Below are positions 1 to 7,882 of a DNA stretch of 23,226 nucleotides, piece by piece; position 1 is the stretch's first letter, and each line of letters opens with the position of its first letter. Origin of the DNA: an uncultured Candidatus Nitrosopelagicus sp. (GTDB lineage: Archaea > Thermoproteota > Nitrososphaeria > Nitrososphaerales > Nitrosopumilaceae); NCBI GenBank assembly GCA_937896695.1, contig CALBOT010000149.1:1-23226 (forward strand), in the 5' to 3' direction. Under the pieces are notes generated by a model. That model searched no databases. It was not told the DNA's origin and saw nothing but the letters and a program-made list of their open reading frames with translations. The position numbers and the translations under genes are program-made.

Positions 1-228
1 TTTTGCAAAGGATAATGCAACCTCTATATTTTGAAAACTTGTTCTCAGTCCATTAAGGGTAGTTTTGTTTCCATATACATCAAAAACCACTAGGGTATAC
101 ACTACAGATTTTGAATTTATTCGTTTTTTGAACAGAGTTGGGAAAAATGCTAGGAAAAATCCTGCCGTGACAATTGTTCCAAGTATGGCTATAATGTAAA
201 AACTAGGCGTTCTTAGATCGTTTACCAT
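1..228 (-). CDS. Partial membrane-anchored hypothetical protein downstream of cbtA
   Basis: An open frame of 76 codons starts with ATG at 228 and runs off the left edge with no stop, so only the N-terminus is visible. It begins MVNDLRTPSFYIIAILG. A hydrophobic segment at about residues 10-30 is followed by a basic KKR stretch, then a polar domain with a beta-rich look (residues 40-76). This suggests a single N-terminal membrane anchor with a soluble domain after it. The ATG lies one base after the TAG stop of cbtA, so the two are very probably co-transcribed and translationally coupled, and the protein may act in the same transport process. I do not recognise the family from this fragment. 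Confidence 0.7.
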   Translation of the reverse strand, partial: MVNDLRTPSFYIIAILGTIVTAGFFLAFFPTLFKKRINSKSVVYTLVVFDVYGNKTTLNGLRTSFQNIEVALSFAK

Positions 229-229
229 A

Positions 230-970
230 CTAATTCTTCAGCTTTAGTCGTTCTTGAAGTTTTTCAATAAATCCACCAAGAATCAAGCCTAATGTTAGCC
301 AGTAAACAGTCACTGCCACAAATGATGCACCTCTAAATCCGTCAACTAGTTCCATAGGGGCAGTTATCTCATCAGGATTTTCAGGCATTATGAAAAATAC
401 AGCACTAATGAATGCTGCATATCCTAAAAATGCTAGAATCTTCTTATTTTGTAATCTTTTGTAAACTTGGTAAAATCCAACAGCACTCAATCCTGAGATT
501 GCTATGAATGATAGGAAAAGAATTGAACGTAATACCACAGTTTCAGTTTCTCCGACAGTAGGAGGATTTGCAGGATACTTTAAGAAAGGAATTACAAAGA
601 TTGTAAACCACATCAAGCCAGATAAAACAAGTGTTTTTTTGACATTGTTTCCTTGAGGCAATACTTTTCTTGCAAAAAGAAATACAATTCCAACCAACGC
701 TGCAATAGACGTTCCAAGAATTGCACCTGCTAACACTTGACCACCTTTTTGCCAAACACGATATGAGTTGTATTCTACCCAGAACTCAGGAGTATCTTCT
801 TCTTCACCTGTTGCAAAGAGAGTTTGATTTTCAATTCCAATTGCTTGATCAAGATATGGTTCGACTATAGCAAGATTAATTCCGCCATGTATCAAACCTG
901 CAAAACATCCTGAAACTAGTACAAGGATTATGAAGAGACCTGTTTTCATTATTATTAAGAATTGATTCAT
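230..970 (-). CDS. cbtA: CbtA-family predicted cobalt transporter subunit
   Basis: The 246-residue polytopic membrane protein matches my recollection of the CbtA family: an N-terminal helix with a GCFAGLIHGG turn (about residues 21-30), a conserved RVWQKGGQ segment (71-78), the hallmark FLKYPANPPTVG loop (about 129-140) and further helices at about 83-100, 113-129, 147-165, 180-195 and 218-236. CbtA is a predicted cobalt importer component, in bacteria often controlled by B12 riboswitches. Thaumarchaea make cobalamin, so cobalt uptake fits. No CbtB-like small gene is seen; the next gene downstream (start 228) is a different membrane protein. Start: ATG at 970, with an alternative ATG eight codons in. 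The substrate is inferred from the family name only. Confidence 0.8.
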   Translation of the reverse strand: MNQFLIIMKTGLFIILVLVSGCFAGLIHGGINLAIVEPYLDQAIGIENQTLFATGEEEDTPEFWVEYNSYRVWQKGGQVLAGAILGTSIAALVGIVFLFARKVLPQGNNVKKTLVLSGLMWFTIFVIPFLKYPANPPTVGETETVVLRSILFLSFIAISGLSAVGFYQVYKRLQNKKILAFLGYAAFISAVFFIMPENPDEITAPMELVDGFRGASFVAVTVYWLTLGLILGGFIEKLQERLKLKN

Positions 971-1022
971 TTGATAATAAAATCTTATCTTAAAACTATG
1001 CTAGTTTTTTAGAATTAGTTAA

Positions 1023-1097
1023 TGGATCCGGCGAGACTTGAACTCGCGACCTCTGCAGTGTGAGTGCAGCATCCAAACCAGGCTAGACGACGGATCC
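1023..1097 (-). tRNA. tRNA-Val (anticodon CAC)
   Basis: Read on the minus strand, the 75 nt fold into a full cloverleaf: acceptor GGATCCG/CGGATCC, a D arm, anticodon stem CTGCA/TGCAG with loop CTCACAC (anticodon CAC, Val), a five-base variable loop, T stem GCGAG/CTCGC with loop TTCAAGT, and discriminator A. The 3' CCA is not encoded and no intron is present. Confidence 0.96.
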
Positions 1098-1177
1098 AAG
1101 ATTGTTTTTGATCGTGTATTATTTAGACGTTAAATGAATTTCAAAAGATATAGTAACAGTTCAATTTGAAAGAAGTT

Positions 1178-2947
1178 ATGCAGAAATACAAAAACGGCGT
1201 ATGGAATCTTGATGATTTAGTTAAAAATCCAACTAGGCAAACGTTCGATAAAAAAATCAAAGAGATACAAAAGCAGTCAGATAAATTTGCAAAAAATAAA
1301 TCTCAATTAAAACCAAACATGTCTTCCAAAAAATTTTTACAATTACTACATGAAATCGAAGACATTACAGAAAAATCAAGTAAAATTGGCGGTTACGCAG
1401 GACTAAAATTTTCTGAAGATACACAATCAGACGAGGCTACTGCATTACTAAACAGAATTTCTCAATTTAGCTCCACCATACAAAACAAAATGTTGTTTTT
1501 TGATTTATGGTGGAAAAAACAAGTTGATGAAAAAAATGCGCAGAGATTGATTAAAGATGCAGGAGAATTATCAGATTATCTACGATACAAAAGATTAGTT
1601 GCAAAATATGCATTGACTGAACCGGAAGAAAAAATAATTAACACACTAGACGTTACAGGAATTTCGGCACTCGTAAAGATTTACGATAAGATAACAAATG
1701 CCTTCACATATACAGTGAATGTAAACGGTAAGAAAAAAACAATGGGACGAGAACAACTTACAACACTTGTAAGAAATAAGAATTCAAAAGTTAGAGAAGC
1801 AGCATACAAATCATTACTAACAAAATATCAAGATAACAAAGGAGTAATTGGACAAATTTATCAAAACATCGTACTAAACTGGAAAAACGAAGGGATTGAT
1901 ATGAGAGGTTTTAAAAATCCAATCTCAATTCAAAACATTTCGAATGATGTGGATGATAAAACAATAGATGTAATGTTAGATGTATGCAAGAAAAATGCAC
2001 CAGTTTTTCAGAAATATTTCCAACAAAAAGCAAAACGTGTAGGAGTAAAAAAACTTAGAAGATATGATTTGTATGCACCATCAAAGAAAAGTGCTGCAGA
2101 AAGAAACTATACATTTGATCAGGGAACAAAATTAGTTCTTGATTCTCTTAATCGATTCAGTCCAAAGATTGCAGAATATGCATCACGTGTTTTTAATGAA
2201 AACCACATAGACTATTCATTAAGACATGGAAAAAGAGATGGAGCCTTTTGTAGTACTCCACTTCCATACATTACACCATTTGTTTTGATTAATTATACTG
2301 GAAAATCAAGAGATGTCTTTACACTAGCACATGAAATTGGACATGCCGTACACAGTGTTGCTGCATCAGAAAAATCAATTTTGGTTTCAGATGCACCATT
2401 ACCTCTTGCAGAAACTGCATCTACATACTCAGAATTATTGTTGTACGACAACATTTCAAGTCAAATTTCAGATGGAGAAAAAGCAACTATGCTTTCAGAT
2501 AAGATTGATGATTTTTATGCAACAATTGGAAGACAATCATTTTTCACATTATTTGAAATAGAGGCTCACAATCAAATTGCAAATTCTATCACAGTTGATG
2601 ATATTTCTGACATCTATAGAAAAAATTTGAAAGAGCAATTTGGAAACTCGATAAACATTTCAGAAGACTTTGGAATTGAATGGAGTTGTATTCCACATTT
2701 TTATCATTCACCGTTTTATTGTTATTCATACTCGTTTGGAAATTTACTTGCAGTGTCATTGTTCCAAATATACAAAAATGAAGGAGACGACTTTGTTTCT
2801 ACTTATACAGATATTTTGTCTGCAGGCGGCTCACAAAAACCAGAAAAATTACTAAAAGAACATGGACTAGATATTTCCAAATCAAAGTTTTGGCAAAGTG
2901 GATTTGATTATATCAAAAAACAAGTTAACGATCTATCCAGATTATAA
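1178..2947 (+). CDS. pepF: M3-family oligoendopeptidase (PepF type)
   Basis: This is a cytosolic zinc metallopeptidase of about 590 residues, the usual length for oligoendopeptidase F, which cuts short peptides released by protein turnover. The catalytic motif HEIGHAVHS (HEXXH) sits near residue 385, and the third zinc ligand is expected in the LAETASTYSE segment about 25 residues on. The N-terminal half is the helical domain of PepF proteins, and the C-terminal segment around IPHFYHSPFYCYSYSFG is the family's substrate-closing region. The frame is open from a TTG at 1166, but ATG at 1178 gives the natural N-terminus MQKYKNGVWNLDDL. No signal peptide is present. It stands alone on its strand next to tRNA-Val. 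Confidence 0.9.
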   Translation: MQKYKNGVWNLDDLVKNPTRQTFDKKIKEIQKQSDKFAKNKSQLKPNMSSKKFLQLLHEIEDITEKSSKIGGYAGLKFSEDTQSDEATALLNRISQFSSTIQNKMLFFDLWWKKQVDEKNAQRLIKDAGELSDYLRYKRLVAKYALTEPEEKIINTLDVTGISALVKIYDKITNAFTYTVNVNGKKKTMGREQLTTLVRNKNSKVREAAYKSLLTKYQDNKGVIGQIYQNIVLNWKNEGIDMRGFKNPISIQNISNDVDDKTIDVMLDVCKKNAPVFQKYFQQKAKRVGVKKLRRYDLYAPSKKSAAERNYTFDQGTKLVLDSLNRFSPKIAEYASRVFNENHIDYSLRHGKRDGAFCSTPLPYITPFVLINYTGKSRDVFTLAHEIGHAVHSVAASEKSILVSDAPLPLAETASTYSELLLYDNISSQISDGEKATMLSDKIDDFYATIGRQSFFTLFEIEAHNQIANSITVDDISDIYRKNLKEQFGNSINISEDFGIEWSCIPHFYHSPFYCYSYSFGNLLAVSLFQIYKNEGDDFVSTYTDILSAGGSQKPEKLLKEHGLDISKSKFWQSGFDYIKKQVNDLSRL

Positions 2948-2958
2948 TTAATTAAAAT

Positions 2959-3003
2959 GTGGGGCTGGCAGCCCGAGCCATCGGACTGCCAGCGTGTTCC
3001 CCA
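2959..3003 (-). ncRNA. Candidate structured RNA: GC-rich hairpin
   Basis: The core 42 nt (2961-3002) are 31/42 G+C inside very AT-rich intergenic DNA. CTGGCAG (2965-2971) pairs perfectly with CTGCCAG (2986-2992), CCGA (2973-2976) with TCGG (2981-2984) around a four-base loop, and GGGG (2961-2964) with CCCC (2999-3002), leaving a one-sided six-base bulge (2993-2998). Base 2972 opposite 2985 is C/A on the plus strand but G·U on the minus strand, so only a minus-strand RNA has an unbroken 12-bp upper stem. On that strand the hairpin is followed by ACATTTTAATT, a T-rich end, and a TATA-like ATAACGTTTAAA lies upstream near 3047-3058. Alternatives: a 3'-end structure of the peptidase mRNA, or a DNA-level inverted repeat. 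I do not recognise an RNA family. Confidence 0.45.
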
Positions 3004-3104
3004 ACGGTTTGAATTCGATGTCAATTATGCAAAATTAGATTAGTGATTTAAACGTTATAACATAAAGCCGTAAACTAAATAAAATAATACAAGATTCATG
3101 GTGC

Positions 3105-4328
3105 ATGAGAAAGAAATTACTCTCACTTGGTACAATTTTTGGAATAATACTTATCATGCCATTTGCAAGTGGGCAGTTATTTGAAAAAGCCACATTTCAA
3201 GAAAGTGCACTTGTGATTTATGATCAACAGTATTCAAACTCAGTGATAACCTCAATAGGGTTAGAAACTATCAGTAATCAAGAAATTAAATTTACAGATG
3301 AATTAATCAAAAAGATTAATGATAATGAAAAGATTAGAGCCGTAGTTTTTACAAATGCAGGCGAATGTGTGATAGGAGTTACAAGTGAAGAACAATGTAT
3401 TATGATTAATTTTGATTACCAACAGTTGAAAGGAGATGGCGGAATTAGAATGGTTCAAGATTCTGCAAGAGAAATGGGTAATGAAATAATTGATCAATTA
3501 AATAAGGAATTAGGAGTGGATGGAAAATTTCATTCAACATTCATCCATACAGTAGACGATGCAAATCTATTACTTGAAACGTCAGGCGTAATTTCTGGTA
3601 GAGGTGCAGTTTCAGCAACATTTACGATGCCAAAACAGGCAACTGATTTCTTGTTTACAGATTTAGCAGGTACTTTAATTGCTAAAGAAATTAGGGAAGG
3701 ACAAGGGTTCTACGACATTTCAAAGAAATTATCAAAAAATGAAGAAGCAGTAATTTCTGTCAGTATTATCAAAACAGGGGATGAAAATCTATTCATGTTT
3801 AAAGTGACAAACGAGATAAAAGATGTCGCAAATGAAATTTCAAAAATAAACGTGCTGGAAAACTTTGGAGTAAATGAAATTTCACGTTCAGATGTATTTG
3901 ATAGAAGAAATGTTCCGCTAAATTCAGTTATTCAATTAGTAGTAATTCCAAACGAACCATCGAAAATAGATACGATAGCAACACATGCAATAACTGATTT
4001 AACAACATTAGAAAATATTTCAGAAAGAGGATGGTTCTTTAGCTCCCCTGCAGGAAATACAATTGATGCTAAATTCTTATTCGGTCAAAACAAAGTCATT
4101 CCTCAAGATGAATTAAGAGTAGAGATAGGACCATGGGATGGAAAATCAGAATTAACATTTTATTCAGTAGAAGACATCGCACAAGATAAAGTAGATGAAT
4201 ATCAATCAATAGAAGACTTTGGAAAAAAAGAGTCCAGTGAGGATCAATATGCAGTACTTGCAGTTATAATTGTAATAGGTATTGGTGCTACAATATTTTA
4301 TCTAAAAGGTTACAAACCAAAGCGTTAG
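3105..4328 (+). CDS. Exported protein anchored by a C-terminal membrane helix, unknown function
   Basis: The 407-residue product starts with a signal peptide (MRKKLLSLGTIFGIILIMPF, cleavage probably after ASG at 21-23) and ends with a hydrophobic helix (about 382-401) and a basic tail KGYKPKR. The 350-residue domain between them should face outside, held in the membrane by its C-terminus. The ectodomain has two cysteines ten residues apart (C88, C98), which could form a disulphide, and is otherwise a mixed alpha/beta sequence. I recognise no catalytic motif; it looks like a lineage-specific thaumarchaeal surface protein. Its stop overlaps the convergent arginine decarboxylase gene by four bases. 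A TATA-like stretch lies near 3047-3060. Confidence 0.85.
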   Translation: MRKKLLSLGTIFGIILIMPFASGQLFEKATFQESALVIYDQQYSNSVITSIGLETISNQEIKFTDELIKKINDNEKIRAVVFTNAGECVIGVTSEEQCIMINFDYQQLKGDGGIRMVQDSAREMGNEIIDQLNKELGVDGKFHSTFIHTVDDANLLLETSGVISGRGAVSATFTMPKQATDFLFTDLAGTLIAKEIREGQGFYDISKKLSKNEEAVISVSIIKTGDENLFMFKVTNEIKDVANEISKINVLENFGVNEISRSDVFDRRNVPLNSVIQLVVIPNEPSKIDTIATHAITDLTTLENISERGWFFSSPAGNTIDAKFLFGQNKVIPQDELRVEIGPWDGKSELTFYSVEDIAQDKVDEYQSIEDFGKKESSEDQYAVLAVIIVIGIGATIFYLKGYKPKR

Positions 4329-4876
4329 AGAACTAAACATGCTGCAGAAAAAACTGTAGTCCATTTTCCAGACTTGTCACCTTTAGCAGTCATTGTGATG
4401 TTTTGAGATTTGTATATTTTTCCAGAAATTGACCATTGTTGTCTTTTTTCATCCCAACTCTTGTCAATATCAAAAGGTATACCAAGAGATGATGCAAGCA
4501 TTTGTGCTGCAATATCTTCAGCATAATCACCAGCTTGTTTCTCGTTTTGTCCAAATGCATCATATTCAGACAAGTAACCATATCTAGTACGATCCTTTGG
4601 TAACGCCAAACCGACAGATGCAGAAATCATTCTATGAGGCTCATTTGTTTGATTTCTAGAATAAATTGTAAATAGAATTTGTCCAGGTTTAATTTTTTTC
4701 AGACCATCCTTTCTAGGAATTAACTTGGCTTTTGGTGGAAATATGCTAGAGATTAAAACTATGTTTGTTCCAGCAATACCTGCATCTCTAAGTGCATATT
4801 CAAAACTTGTAAGTTTGTCTTCGTGAACACCAATTCCTCTAGTTAGAAATAATTCTTTGGCTACCAGATCAAGCAT
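4325..4876 (-). CDS. pdaD: Pyruvoyl-dependent arginine decarboxylase
   Basis: The 183-residue protein matches the PvlArgDC family along its length: FLTRGIGVHEDKLTSFEYAL near the N-terminus, the self-cleavage site LISSIFPP with the Ser43-Ser44 pair, KPGQILFTIYSRNQTNEP, and SASVGLALPK followed by YGYLSEYDAFG. In this family the proenzyme cuts itself between the two serines, and the second becomes the pyruvoyl group that decarboxylates arginine to agmatine, the first step of polyamine synthesis. The length is close to the methanogen enzymes. Both cleavage residues are present, so it should be active. The peroxiredoxin gene ends upstream on the same strand at a 25-nt distance, so co-transcription is possible. 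Confidence 0.92.
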   Translation of the reverse strand: MLDLVAKELFLTRGIGVHEDKLTSFEYALRDAGIAGTNIVLISSIFPPKAKLIPRKDGLKKIKPGQILFTIYSRNQTNEPHRMISASVGLALPKDRTRYGYLSEYDAFGQNEKQAGDYAEDIAAQMLASSLGIPFDIDKSWDEKRQQWSISGKIYKSQNITMTAKGDKSGKWTTVFSAACLVL

Positions 4877-4901
4877 TCTTCGAATGATTTTATTGTGTGA
4901 T

Positions 4902-5369
4902 TTATACTTTGATTCTCTTTAATGAATCAAGAATTTCTTGTCCATGAGATGCGACATTAATATCTCTCATAACATCTCGAATTATTCCATTTTTATCAAT
5001 TACAAATGTACTACGTTTTGCAAGACCTGTAATGTTTGTTCCAGAATATTTCTTACAAGCAATTTTCTTTTTATCACTAAGATGCACATATGGAATTTCA
5101 TATTCCTTGACAAAATCAGCTTGAGAATCAACAGAATCTACAGATATGGCAAAAACTACAGTGTCAGTTGCAGTAATTTCAGGGTAAACTGAAATTACAC
5201 TTTTTGCCATCTCAAAGACTTTTTTTGAAGGACATGCAAAGAGATGATTTTTTGGATAAAAACACAATACCACATTTTTTGAGTTTTTGTACGAACTTAG
5301 TTTGATAGGCGTTCCATCGTGTGCCAGTAATTCAAAATCTTCTGCTGCATCTCCTTTTTGAAAAGTCAT
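4902..5369 (-). CDS. Peroxiredoxin (BCP/AhpC-TSA family) with altered active site
   Basis: The 155-residue thioredoxin-fold protein follows the BCP-type peroxiredoxin plan: GDAAEDFELLAHDGT near the N-terminus, the active-site loop at 39-46, FAISVDSVDSQADFVKEYEIPY, and the late KRSTFVIDKNG strand carrying the conserved Arg (R119). Peroxiredoxins have P-x-x-x-T/S-x-x-C; here it reads PKNHLFAC, so the peroxidatic Cys (C46) is present but the Thr is replaced by Leu43. The usual BCP resolving Cys five residues after C46 is also missing; other cysteines are C36 and C105. It probably still reduces peroxides with a different resolving partner, but may have lost or shifted activity. It lies upstream of the arginine decarboxylase on the same strand. 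Confidence 0.85.
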   Translation of the reverse strand: MTFQKGDAAEDFELLAHDGTPIKLSSYKNSKNVVLCFYPKNHLFACPSKKVFEMAKSVISVYPEITATDTVVFAISVDSVDSQADFVKEYEIPYVHLSDKKKIACKKYSGTNITGLAKRSTFVIDKNGIIRDVMRDINVASHGQEILDSLKRIKV

Positions 5370-5416
5370 GAATATTATTAGAATAGGTTATTTATGAAGT
5401 GTGCACTTGGTGTACA

Positions 5417-5965
5417 ATGGATATTTCATTTTTTGATTCAGATGTATTTCTTATAGGATACTATATTTTGACAGTAGGGACAAGTCTTCTTTTAATCAAG
5501 GATACAAAGAAACGAATCTTAGATCTAAAAGCAGGGATAAATTCTATCAAGTATACACCCGTTGCTTTTGGAATTTTAGCAGTGTACGTTTTGTTTGCAT
5601 TCGAGTATGTTGATCAGATACCAATACTGAATTGGAGTTGGCTTGGATACAACATTGCATTTGGGCCATTTGCACAACAGGGACTATATGGAATAATTCC
5701 ATTCATGCCATTATTACTTTACATGTTTTTGCACATTAATTATTTTGAAGAATTTTATTTCAGAAAATCAAAGAAAATGGTTTTGGTATGGGCATTAATC
5801 CACATTGGAATGGGAATAAAAATACACATGGCATTAATTTTGATACCAATTGGATTTGTATTCAAATACATTTATGATAAAAAAGGAGTAAAACATTCGT
5901 ATGCAATGCATTTTGCAACAAATATTCTAGTGGTAGGAATGTTATTTCTTTCGTTTGTACTTTGA
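5417..5965 (+). CDS. CPBP-family intramembrane metalloprotease-like protein
   Basis: The protein has about 182 residues and five to six membrane helices. It carries the three signature motifs of the CPBP (CAAX-protease/bacteriocin-processing) family in order: EEFYFR (E111, E112, R116 counting from the ATG at 5417), a helix with H129 in ALIHIGMG, and H165-x-x-x-N169 in HFATN. These residues form the intramembrane active site in this family, whose members cleave prenylated or membrane-bound substrates. The frame is open upstream to a GTG at 5399; ATG at 5417 is the better start. The last 24 bases overlap the convergent gene at 5942. The substrate cannot be told from the sequence. Confidence 0.75.
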   Translation: MDISFFDSDVFLIGYYILTVGTSLLLIKDTKKRILDLKAGINSIKYTPVAFGILAVYVLFAFEYVDQIPILNWSWLGYNIAFGPFAQQGLYGIIPFMPLLLYMFLHINYFEEFYFRKSKKMVLVWALIHIGMGIKIHMALILIPIGFVFKYIYDKKGVKHSYAMHFATNILVVGMLFLSFVL

Positions 5966-6190
5966 GTCTTTTCTTGGATCGATATTCTTTACTTGTGTCA
6001 AATACAAGTATGTCATGAATGCACCTAAGAATAGATTAACAACGCCTAAGACAACTATCATAAAATTATTCATTGAACCAGGATCAAGGCTACCTCTCCA
6101 TAAACCAAATCCAATACCCCAAAGACCAACCACAGTGAATACTGCTATGAGAACTTTGAGTTTTTTTGGTTGAACGTATTTGAGTTTCAA
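5942..6190 (-). CDS. Small two-helix membrane protein, unknown function
   Basis: The 82-residue protein has a lysine-rich start (MKLKYVQPKKLK), two membrane helices (about 13-30 and 42-64) joined by a short polar loop, and a strongly basic C-terminus (DPRKDSKYKRKK) expected to lie in the cytoplasm. It overlaps the 3' end of the convergent protease gene by 24 bases. The opposite strand also holds an open frame here (5955-6173), but its residues look like a reverse-complement shadow of a membrane protein. I recognise no family. Confidence 0.7.
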   Translation of the reverse strand: MKLKYVQPKKLKVLIAVFTVVGLWGIGFGLWRGSLDPGSMNNFMIVVLGVVNLFLGAFMTYLYLTQVKNIDPRKDSKYKRKK

Positions 6191-6233
6191 TAAACAAACC
6201 AGAGTTTAGAAGTTATTAAATTATCTCTATCTT

Positions 6234-6244
6234 AACATTTTAAA
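6234..6244 (+). promoter_or_regulatory. TATA-like box ahead of tRNA-Thr
   Basis: An AT-rich box (cattttaaacc) is centred about 30 nt upstream of the first base of the tRNA, the usual archaeal TATA position for a tRNA with a short leader. A second AT-rich stretch (attttataaa, 6251-6260) is too close to serve as its TATA box. Confidence 0.4.
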
Positions 6245-6269
6245 CCAGCAATTTTATAAAAAATACAGT

Positions 6270-6344
6270 GCCAATGTAGCTCAGCCTGGTTAGAGCAATT
6301 GATTTGTAATCAATAGGTCGAGAGTTCAAATCTCTCTATTGGCT
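6270..6344 (+). tRNA. tRNA-Thr (anticodon UGU)
   Basis: The 75 nt form a complete cloverleaf: acceptor GCCAATG/TATTGGC, D arm GCTC...GAGC, anticodon stem ATTGA/TCAAT with loop TTTGTAA (anticodon TGT), variable loop AGGTC, T stem GAGAG/CTCTC with loop TTCAAAT, and discriminator T. CCA is not encoded and there is no intron. A T-rich run (TTTTACTTTA) directly follows and can serve as the archaeal terminator. Confidence 0.96.
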
Positions 6345-6350
6345 TTTACT

Positions 6351-6722
6351 TTAAAAATAATGAATTTTCATATGGTTTTGATGCACGGTTTCGTATGGAG
6401 TAATATGTCCACAATGAGGACAAGAGAACAATCCTTCTGCAGATTGTTTTGCGTCACGTTCAATTGTTTTTCCAGCAACAGATTCTATTGAAATTATATC
6501 ACCACGAGAAATAACAGCAAAGTTACGTTGTTCTCCAATTGATTCTAAAAATTCTTTGATTGATGTCACCACTTCATTAGTATCAATAGTATCTTCTTCT
6601 TCTATAGGAGACAATACAAACTCATGATATTTTATGTTAGGAATTGCAGCGACGTTATCTGCAACATAAATTAGTAATTCATTTTGAATTGATTCAACTT
6701 CATGGCAATCAACTGTTATCAT
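6351..6722 (-). CDS. Small C2H2 zinc-finger protein
   Basis: The 123-residue soluble protein has an unassigned N-terminal domain of about 95 residues, mixed alpha/beta and rather acidic, followed at its extreme C-terminus by one classical C2H2 finger: C-x2-C-x12-H-x3-H, reading CPHCGH...HQNHMKIH. Such single-finger proteins occur in Thaumarchaeota and are usually guessed to bind nucleic acid or another protein; nothing here decides which. The gene ends six bases from the convergent tRNA-Thr. The start is ATG at 6722. Confidence 0.75.
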   Translation of the reverse strand: MITVDCHEVESIQNELLIYVADNVAAIPNIKYHEFVLSPIEEEDTIDTNEVVTSIKEFLESIGEQRNFAVISRGDIISIESVAGKTIERDAKQSAEGLFSCPHCGHITPYETVHQNHMKIHYF

Positions 6723-6785
6723 AATGAAATCTCATTAAATGATTATAAAAAATTTCACAATTATTTTACAAGATTAGAAGTTAGA

Positions 6786-6794
6786 TTATAATAT
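6786..6794 (+). promoter_or_regulatory. TATA-like box of rlmN
   Basis: TTATAATAT is centred about 28 nt upstream of the rlmN ATG at 6818, the spacing expected for a leaderless or nearly leaderless archaeal transcript. Confidence 0.5.
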
Positions 6795-6817
6795 CAACCG
6801 AAGATTCAAGATGTGAT

Positions 6818-7882
6818 ATGACTGACCTGTATAGATTGCTTCCTGAAGAGATGGAAAAGTTGGTAATCGGCATGGGATATCAGAGGTATAGAGCAGAACA
6901 AATTCTAATGCCGCTTTATTTCAAATTTCCCAAAAGTATTGAAGACATTAAACAATTACCAAAAAAAATGATTGCAGAATTAATCGAGGCAGGATACACC
7001 ATTGGTTCAGCAAAGGAAATTCATAGAGTTACAAGCGATGATGGAGATACCACAAAATTATTACTTAATCTCACTAATGATAAAGCAGTTGAAACGGTTC
7101 TCATGCAATATGCATCTGAAAAGGAAAATGGGTTACCAAGGTCAACAGTATGCGTTTCTACCCAAATTGGATGTGCAATGGGATGCACATTTTGTGCAAC
7201 AGGACAAATGGGGTTTGAAACAAATCTAAAGGCAGAACATATTGTAGCACAAGTAGTTCATTTTGAAGAGATGATTGAGCAAAGACGTGAACACATTACA
7301 AATTTAGTTTTTATGGGAATGGGAGAACCAATGGCAAATTATGACGAGATGATTAGGGCCGTGAAAATTTTAACAGACCCACGGGGTTTTGGATTAGGTC
7401 AAAGACACATAACAATTTCAACAATTGGAATAAGAGAAGGAATTGAAAAATTAGCTCAAGAGAATTTACAAATAGGACTTGCAATATCGTTGCATGCACC
7501 AAATAATGAATTGCGAAAAAAGTTAGTTCCGACTGCAACAAAAAATTCTGTAAGAGAGATAATTGATGCAGGCCATTATTATTTTAAGAAAACAGGTAGA
7601 AGAGTGACATTTGAGTATGCATTAATGGAAGGAGTTAATGATTCACGAGACACTGCATATGAATTAGCTGAACTATTACGAGGGAATGGATCACATGTTA
7701 ACTTGATTCCAATAAATCCAACTGCAGGTGATTTTAAACGACCATCAAAAAGCAGAGTGTTTGAGTTTAAACGAATTTTAAATGAAGCAGGAGTAAACTG
7801 TACAATTCGAATTGAAAAAGGTACAGAAATATCTGCTGCATGCGGTCAGCTTAGAACAGATATTGTAAAATTAGATAAATGA
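6818..7882 (+). CDS. rlmN: Radical SAM rRNA/tRNA adenine-C2 methyltransferase RlmN
   Basis: The 354-residue protein is full length for RlmN. The radical-SAM cluster motif is GCAMGCTFC (C-x3-C-x2-C) at about residues 118-126, after the family segment STVCVSTQIG. Next come GMGEPMANYDE, ISTIGI and SLHAPNNELRKKLVPT, and near the C-terminus AACGQLR with the second catalytic Cys that forms the methyl-transfer intermediate. In bacteria RlmN methylates C2 of A2503 in 23S rRNA and A37 of some tRNAs. It is a bacterial-type enzyme with patchy occurrence in archaea, so old transfer is likely; base use looks like its neighbours. Its stop overlaps the cupredoxin start (ATGA), indicating coupled translation. 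Confidence 0.93.
   Translation: MTDLYRLLPEEMEKLVIGMGYQRYRAEQILMPLYFKFPKSIEDIKQLPKKMIAELIEAGYTIGSAKEIHRVTSDDGDTTKLLLNLTNDKAVETVLMQYASEKENGLPRSTVCVSTQIGCAMGCTFCATGQMGFETNLKAEHIVAQVVHFEEMIEQRREHITNLVFMGMGEPMANYDEMIRAVKILTDPRGFGLGQRHITISTIGIREGIEKLAQENLQIGLAISLHAPNNELRKKLVPTATKNSVREIIDAGHYYFKKTGRRVTFEYALMEGVNDSRDTAYELAELLRGNGSHVNLIPINPTAGDFKRPSKSRVFEFKRILNEAGVNCTIRIEKGTEISAACGQLRTDIVKLDK

Noticed and set aside
2959..3003. Hairpin as an H/ACA guide RNA or a tRNA fragment
   Set aside because: An ACA follows the minus-strand lower stem, but unpaired bases occur on one side only, so there is no guide pocket; no T-arm or anticodon arm can be drawn.
5955..6173. Plus-strand open frame of 72 codons
   Set aside because: It lies antisense to the 82-aa membrane protein, is rich in Pro, Thr and Lys like a reverse-complement shadow, and has no promoter or ribosome site.
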